Source of the DNA: Candidatus Microgenomates bacterium
GTDB taxonomy: Bacteria > Patescibacteriota > Microgenomatia > JAADGY01
Direction: 5' to 3'
NCBI GenBank assembly: GCA_015486555.1
Contig: WFRL01000082.1
Location: 1-8,799 of the forward strand
Length of the DNA: 8,799 bases
Position numbers and translations under genes: made by a program. Below, piece by piece: positions 6,401 through 8,799 of the stretch (position 1 is its first letter; every line of letters begins with the position of its first letter). The notes beneath the pieces were generated by a model. It was not told the DNA's origin. It saw only the letters and a list, made by a program, of their open reading frames with translations, and did not search any database.

Positions 6401-6902
6401 ACAAGATAATTTTAAAGTCCACTTTGTGGCTGCAGTTACTAAAGTGAAAACACTAACCACCCGTTCCAGCCACCAGCAGATGGCTATTGTTACTTTGGAG
6501 GATGAGACCGGCAGCTTAGAAGGAGTAATTTTTCCCCGGACCTTCACTGCTTATCAAAAGGATTTGGGGGAACAAAAAATTTACTTAATCGATGGCTTGA
6601 TTGATAACAGCAATGAACGGAAAAAAGGAAACCTTATCATTCAAAAGTTACAGCTTTTGAGCGGGACTAAGGTCCATCAAAAGGGAATAGAAATAAAATT
6701 AAGAAAGGATTTACCTTCTTCTGCTCTTCAGCAACTGCGCTCTCTTCTTAGAAATAATCCAGGTGAACGGGGAATAGTTATTTGGTTAGAGTTGGAAGAT
6801 GGTAGTTATAATCAAGTAAACTTACCTTATAAAGTTAATTGGAGTGAGGAGTTAAAGAAACAAGTAATCGAACTCCTTGGTAAAGAGGCTTTGGAAAAAT
6901 GA
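3414..6902 (+). CDS. dnaE: DNA polymerase III subunit alpha (DnaE), replicative polymerase with intact-looking PHP domain
   Basis: This is the catalytic subunit of the C-family replicative DNA polymerase, 1162 aa, a normal length, with no intein. Order of parts: PHP domain (about 3-225, opening HLHVHSEYSLLDG), polymerase palm (RGSAAGSLVGYCLGI at 375-389, PPDIDLDV at 412-419), fingers (LYRPGPM and GYGFNKGHAASYALVAYQTAYMK), helix-hairpin-helix (about 842-900), OB fold (about 1002-1050) and a C-terminal domain. Catalytic aspartates are Asp414, Asp416 and Asp571 (KFDLLGL), matching Escherichia coli Asp401, Asp403 and Asp555. QGTLF (927-931) fits the sliding-clamp-binding motif. PHP metal ligands look complete (His7, His9, Asp16, His41, Glu66, His84, Cys134, Asp222, His224), so proofreading in this domain is possible. 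A segment of about 27 residues (174-203) looks inserted relative to E. coli. The start is fixed by the canonical N-terminus. The TGA stop overlaps the pyrG start. Confidence 0.98.
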   Translation: MAFVHLHVHSEYSLLDGLPRVPELVARAKELGMPAVALTDHGNMYGAIEFYKTALAEGVKPIIGVEIYLVPDSRFRKIKGKNYHLTLLAENYQGYKNLMKIVSIGYLEGFYYKPRVDFEILKKYRQGIIALSGCNSSLLKVKLVENKWREAKLYLDRFLDIYGENFYIELQRHHNDKAAANFEANSLIYQRLMQNHREEMKGNDGLIKLAQEYGLSLVATNDVHYLKKEDARVQDVLVCIQTGRKLEEVNRMRMVDNPDYYFKTEEEMRADFADLSQAIENTLKISEQVDLKIVLGQWFFPEFKLPLGKTAGEVLRQKAYEGAKRIYGSPLSKKVINRLDYELDIIDTKGYSAYFLIVQDMVRFARQENIITNTRGSAAGSLVGYCLGISIVDPLEFELPFERFLNPYRPLPPDIDLDVSDVDRDKIIDYLINKYGREKEAQICTFGRMLARASVRDVGRVLGYPYAVPDRIAKLIPFGSQGFPITIRQALEISPALKEEYDNNSQAKEILDLAQRIEGHARHVSVHAAAVVVAPTEITDFTPVQYDPGGESIITQYEKHAAEDVGLIKFDLLGLTNLSILAQAVRLVKARRDPNFDITTISFKDEKTYRLLSRGETMGIFQLSSPGMTHYLKQLQPQSIFDLMAMVALYRPGPMNFIPEFIKRRHNPKLVKYFDPRLKEILKNSYGIITYQDDVLLTAIKVAGYNWLDADKFRKAIGKKIPEEMKKQKTKFIKGCIQNGMSKKKAEELFKMIEPFAGYGFNKGHAASYALVAYQTAYMKANFPLEFMTPLLTAFAAKEDKIAAAINETKRMGITILPPDINRSFEEFTIEKMANGREGIRFGFVSIKNVGEAAIREILRERQENGAFRNIVDFVRRINSRVINKRVLESLIKAGVFDEFHTRSTLLENFEEIYRLSSAKSNQISGQGTLFGSQLKEMIKVNLVEKPEYDSKKLLEFEKEVFGFYLSGHPYLRLLRHWRLEYPLTINEIKARSEEKQDNFKVHFVAAVTKVKTLTTRSSHQQMAIVTLEDETGSLEGVIFPRTFTAYQKDLGEQKIYLIDGLIDNSNERKKGNLIIQKLQLLSGTKVHQKGIEIKLRKDLPSSALQQLRSLLRNNPGERGIVIWLELEDGSYNQVNLPYKVNWSEELKKQVIELLGKEALEK

Positions 6903-8602
6903 GAAGAAATAAAAGATACTATATCTTTGTTTCTGGTGGAGTGATGTCTAGCTTAGGAAAAGGGACGGTGGCGGCCAGTGTTGGGGCCCTTCTCAAAGCT
7001 AATGGTTTTCGAGTTACTCCTCTGAAGTTTGAAAACTACCTTAATGTTGATGCTGGAACAATCAACCCCCTTGAGCATGGAGATCCATTTCTCTGTGCTG
7101 ACGGAACTGAAGCTGATATGGACCTAGGCAGTTATGAACGCTTCCTTGGTCAGGAGGTGGGGAAAAGTAATTTTGTAACTATGGGGCGGATTTATTACGA
7201 GGTGATTAATAAGGAAAGGCAGTTTGGTTATCAAGGTGAGGATGTTGAGGCTATTCCTTATATAGTGGATCATATAATCCAAAAGATTGAGACAGCTTTA
7301 TCAGCCGAAAATTCTCAGATAGGTGTTATCGAGTTGGGGGGTACAGTTGGGGAGTATCAAAATGTTCTTTACTATGAAGCTAATCGCCTGCTCAAGTTCC
7401 GTTATCCGGACAGGGTAGTCCATCTTCATGTTTCTTATATACCCATTCCACCCCACATTGGTGAGCCAAAAACAAAGCCAGCCCAACTCTCAGTTAAGAT
7501 GCTAAACTCAATGGGAATTTTGCCTGATTTTTTAGTGAGCCGTTCTCCCCAGCCCTTGGACCAAAGAAGAAAAGAACGGCTGGCTATGTTTTGTAATGTT
7601 AAACCAGAACGGATAATAGATAGTCCTGACCTAGATTCAGTTTATAAATTGCCTTTAGTTTTTAATAAACAGCACCTAGGAGAAAAAATTATTAACCTTT
7701 TAGGTATAAAAGCGAAGAAGAAAGCCTCTTTAGTTAAGTGGCAGGACCTGGCGGAAAGAATAGATGAATCAGCGAGTAAGCCTAAGAAGACTTTAGAAAT
7801 TGGGATCGTTGGGAAATATTTTCAAAGTGGAAAGTTTCATCTAGCTGATGCTTATGCTGCTTTAATAGAGGCGATTAAACATGCCCAATGGGCTCTAGGT
7901 TACAAAGTTAACCTCCATTTTATTCCCTCACCTGAACTAGAAGAAAAAAGTGAGAAAGAGGTTAAAAAAGTTTTATCCCCACTCAATGGAATAATTGTTC
8001 CTATCGGCTGGGGGAAAAGAGGAGCCGAAGGAAAGATTAGAGCTATTAAATTTGCTCGCCAGAATAAAGTTCCGTTTTTAGGTTTGTGTTATGGAATGCA
8101 GTTGGCGGTGGTTGAGTTTGCTCGGAATGTTGTTGGTTTAAAAGGAGCTAACACAATAGAGAATCAACCAGATACTCCTCATCCAGTTATTCATCTTATT
8201 CCGGAACAGAAAAAAATATTAGAGAAAAGGGCTTATGGAGGGACGATGCGTTTAGGAGAGTGGTTGTGTAAGCTTAAACCTAATACCTTAGCAGCGCAGA
8301 TTTATCAAAAATATGGAGGACATTTCATTAACAGGAAAAAACTAATTGTTTCTGAACGCCACCGCCATCGTTATGAATTTAACGATGCTTATGCCCGCCA
8401 GTTGTCTGAGGCTGGCTTAATAATTTCTGGCCGATCAGTGGCTGAGGGTTTAGTGGAGATAATTGAGTTGTCCTCTAAGCGGCATCCTTTCTTCCTGGCT
8501 ACTCAAGGTCACCCGGAGTATAAATCAACCCCCTTTAAGCCCCATCCTTTTTTCTTGGCCTTCCTCGAAGCTGCTTCAAGCACTCCTAAGAGTAAATCCT
8601 AA
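6899..8602 (+). CDS. pyrG: CTP synthase (glutamine-hydrolysing), divergent
   Basis: PyrG makes CTP from UTP, ATP and glutamine, the last step of de novo pyrimidine ribonucleotide synthesis in the cytoplasm. The 567-aa protein has both domains. The amidoligase (about 6-270) has the P-loop GGVMSSLGKG with Lys21, likely Mg ligands Asp75 and Glu145 (ELGGTVGEYQN), and FCNVKPERII. A charged linker (about 271-298) leads to a class I glutaminase with nucleophile Cys397 (GLCYGMQ) and His538/Glu540 (GHPE), plus GGTMRLG and ERHRHRYEFN. Several normally constant motifs differ: KFENY (43-47) for K-L-D-P-Y, KTKPAQLS (191-198) for KTKPTQHS, and PIGWG (368-372) for PGGFG at the oxyanion loop. All catalytic residues remain, so activity is expected. 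The ATG sits in the dnaE stop (ATGA); a weak AGAGG lies 10 nt upstream (6884-6888). The last codons, Lys-Ser-stop, lie inside a heptamer repeat. Confidence 0.96.
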   Translation: MRRNKRYYIFVSGGVMSSLGKGTVAASVGALLKANGFRVTPLKFENYLNVDAGTINPLEHGDPFLCADGTEADMDLGSYERFLGQEVGKSNFVTMGRIYYEVINKERQFGYQGEDVEAIPYIVDHIIQKIETALSAENSQIGVIELGGTVGEYQNVLYYEANRLLKFRYPDRVVHLHVSYIPIPPHIGEPKTKPAQLSVKMLNSMGILPDFLVSRSPQPLDQRRKERLAMFCNVKPERIIDSPDLDSVYKLPLVFNKQHLGEKIINLLGIKAKKKASLVKWQDLAERIDESASKPKKTLEIGIVGKYFQSGKFHLADAYAALIEAIKHAQWALGYKVNLHFIPSPELEEKSEKEVKKVLSPLNGIIVPIGWGKRGAEGKIRAIKFARQNKVPFLGLCYGMQLAVVEFARNVVGLKGANTIENQPDTPHPVIHLIPEQKKILEKRAYGGTMRLGEWLCKLKPNTLAAQIYQKYGGHFINRKKLIVSERHRHRYEFNDAYARQLSEAGLIISGRSVAEGLVEIIELSSKRHPFFLATQGHPEYKSTPFKPHPFFLAFLEAASSTPKSKS

Positions 8603-8635
8603 ATTCTAAACTCTAATATCTAAATCCCAAACAAA
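8594..8635 (+). repeat. Phased heptanucleotide array, 6 units of AAATCCT type, overlapping the pyrG end
   Basis: Units start at 8594, 8601, 8608, 8615, 8622 and 8629 (AAATCCT, AAATTCT, then relatives). Read in the CCTAAAT phase they share a YCTARNY framework with the CCTAGNT array before gatC. The first unit supplies the final Lys and Ser codons of pyrG and, with the next base pair, its TAA stop. The last unit, AAACAAA, completes CCAAACAAA, the inverse of TTTGTTTGG in the upstream flank. Confidence 0.8.
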
Positions 8636-8656
8636 CCTGCCTGCCGGCAGGCAGGT
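8635..8656. repeat. Perfect 22-bp palindrome with CCTGCCTGCCGGCAGGCAGG core
   Basis: This is a perfect inverted repeat with its centre at GCCGGC (8643-8648), able to form a very stable stem or cruciform. On the + strand it is followed by CCTAAAC, which is not U-rich, so it is a poor intrinsic terminator for pyrG. On the - strand it is followed by TTTGTTTGG, which is closer to a terminator for a gene converging from the right. Similar CCTGCC/GGCAGG palindromes are, from memory, frequent between genes of candidate-phyla bacteria. Confidence 0.85.
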
Positions 8657-8698
8657 CCTAAACAATATCAAAATCCTAATACCAAAATCCAAAACCTT
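8657..8698 (+). repeat. Second block of AAATCC-type heptamers after the palindrome
   Basis: Units at 8664, 8671, 8678, 8685 and 8692 (AATATCA, AAATCCT, AATACCA, AAATCCA, AAACCTT) continue the 7-bp period. The unit at 8671 is exactly 77 bp (11 x 7) after the one at 8594, so the phase survives across the palindrome, whose inserted part (8636-8656) is 21 bp. Confidence 0.65.
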
Positions 8699-8707
8699 CT
8701 TTCTCGC

Positions 8708-8737
8708 GTCATCCCGAGCCCCAGCGGAAGATCTAGC
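8708..8737 (+). repeat. Interspersed element GTCATCC...GATCTAGC, short copy
   Basis: It starts GTCATCCCGAG and ends GAAGATCTAGC. It matches the copy at 8758-8798 at both ends but lacks about 11 bp of its middle. The type resembles the GTCATCCTGAGCGAAGCG...GGATCT elements that I recall from many bacterial genomes. The role is unknown. Confidence 0.65.
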
Positions 8738-8738
8738 T

Positions 8739-8752
8739 GAAGGCGCACCTTC
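8739..8752. repeat. Small hairpin GAAGGCGCACCTTC
   Basis: A five-pair stem with a CGCA loop lies between the two GTCATCC elements. No T-run follows on the + strand. It may be a spacer part of the composite repeat. Confidence 0.4.
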
Positions 8753-8757
8753 TCCAG

Positions 8758-8798
8758 GTCATCCTGAACGAGCCAGAGGCGAAGTGAAAGATCTAGCG
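8758..8798 (+). repeat. Interspersed element GTCATCC...GATCTAGCG, long copy
   Basis: It starts GTCATCCTGAACGAGCC and ends GTGAAAGATCTAGCG. Its start is exactly 50 bp after the start of the short copy, so the two form an imperfect tandem pair. The window ends one base later, so further copies may follow. Confidence 0.7.
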
Positions 8799-8799
8799 A

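Noticed and set aside
8482..8562. HPFFLA occurring twice near the PyrG C-terminus, suggesting an internal duplication
   Set aside because: Both places fit conserved parts of the glutaminase domain (before GHPE and in the final PHPFF helix), so the match is most likely chance within normal PyrG sequence.
8635..8656. Intrinsic terminator of pyrG on the + strand
   Set aside because: The stem is strong, but the following + strand sequence CCTAAACAATATC has no U-run, so a canonical terminator cannot be claimed in this direction.

Overview
The window holds one co-directional, tightly packed gene block on the + strand, gatC-gatA-gatB-dnaE-pyrG (325-8602). It is bracketed by two repeat-rich non-coding flanks (1-324 and 8603-8799). 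Every gene is a recognisable housekeeping gene. I find no RNA gene, CRISPR array, transposase or defence locus.

Organism: most likely a member of the Candidate Phyla Radiation (Patescibacteria), possibly Microgenomates-like. This rests on the character of DnaE and PyrG as I remember those families (for example the NTRGSAAGS and FLNPYRPLPPDID stretches in DnaE and the LNVDAGTINPLEHG and LNSMGILPDF stretches in PyrG). It also rests on moderately AT-rich DNA, very tight gene spacing, and intergenic DNA full of small palindromes and degenerate 7-bp repeats. No search was run. TGA ends gatC, gatB and dnaE, so TGA is a stop here, which argues against lineages that read TGA as glycine (Absconditabacteria, Gracilibacteria).

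Layout: 1-324 is a non-coding mosaic of a small hairpin, a GC-rich interrupted palindrome, and tracts with a 7-bp period that end in an 11-unit phased heptamer array (217-293). A possible extended -10 box (308-316) sits just before gatC. The genes gatC, gatA and gatB overlap (4 and 8 nt), then a 38-nt gap leads to dnaE, which overlaps pyrG by 4 nt. The DNA after pyrG begins inside pyrG itself: its last two sense codons and its stop lie in another heptamer array (8594-8635). A perfect 22-bp palindrome, more heptamers and two GTCATCC...GATCTAGC elements follow to the window edge.

How the genes work together: GatCAB converts misacylated Glu-tRNA(Gln) and/or Asp-tRNA(Asn) to the correct aminoacyl-tRNA using glutamine. 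PyrG makes CTP from UTP, also using glutamine. DnaE is the replicative polymerase subunit. The block therefore joins two glutamine-dependent amide-transfer systems with the replicative polymerase, probably co-transcribed. The least explained material is the flanking repeat system, especially the shared heptamer framework (roughly YCTARNY). It places TAA/TAG in all three forward frames within about 21 bp and supplies the stop codon of pyrG.
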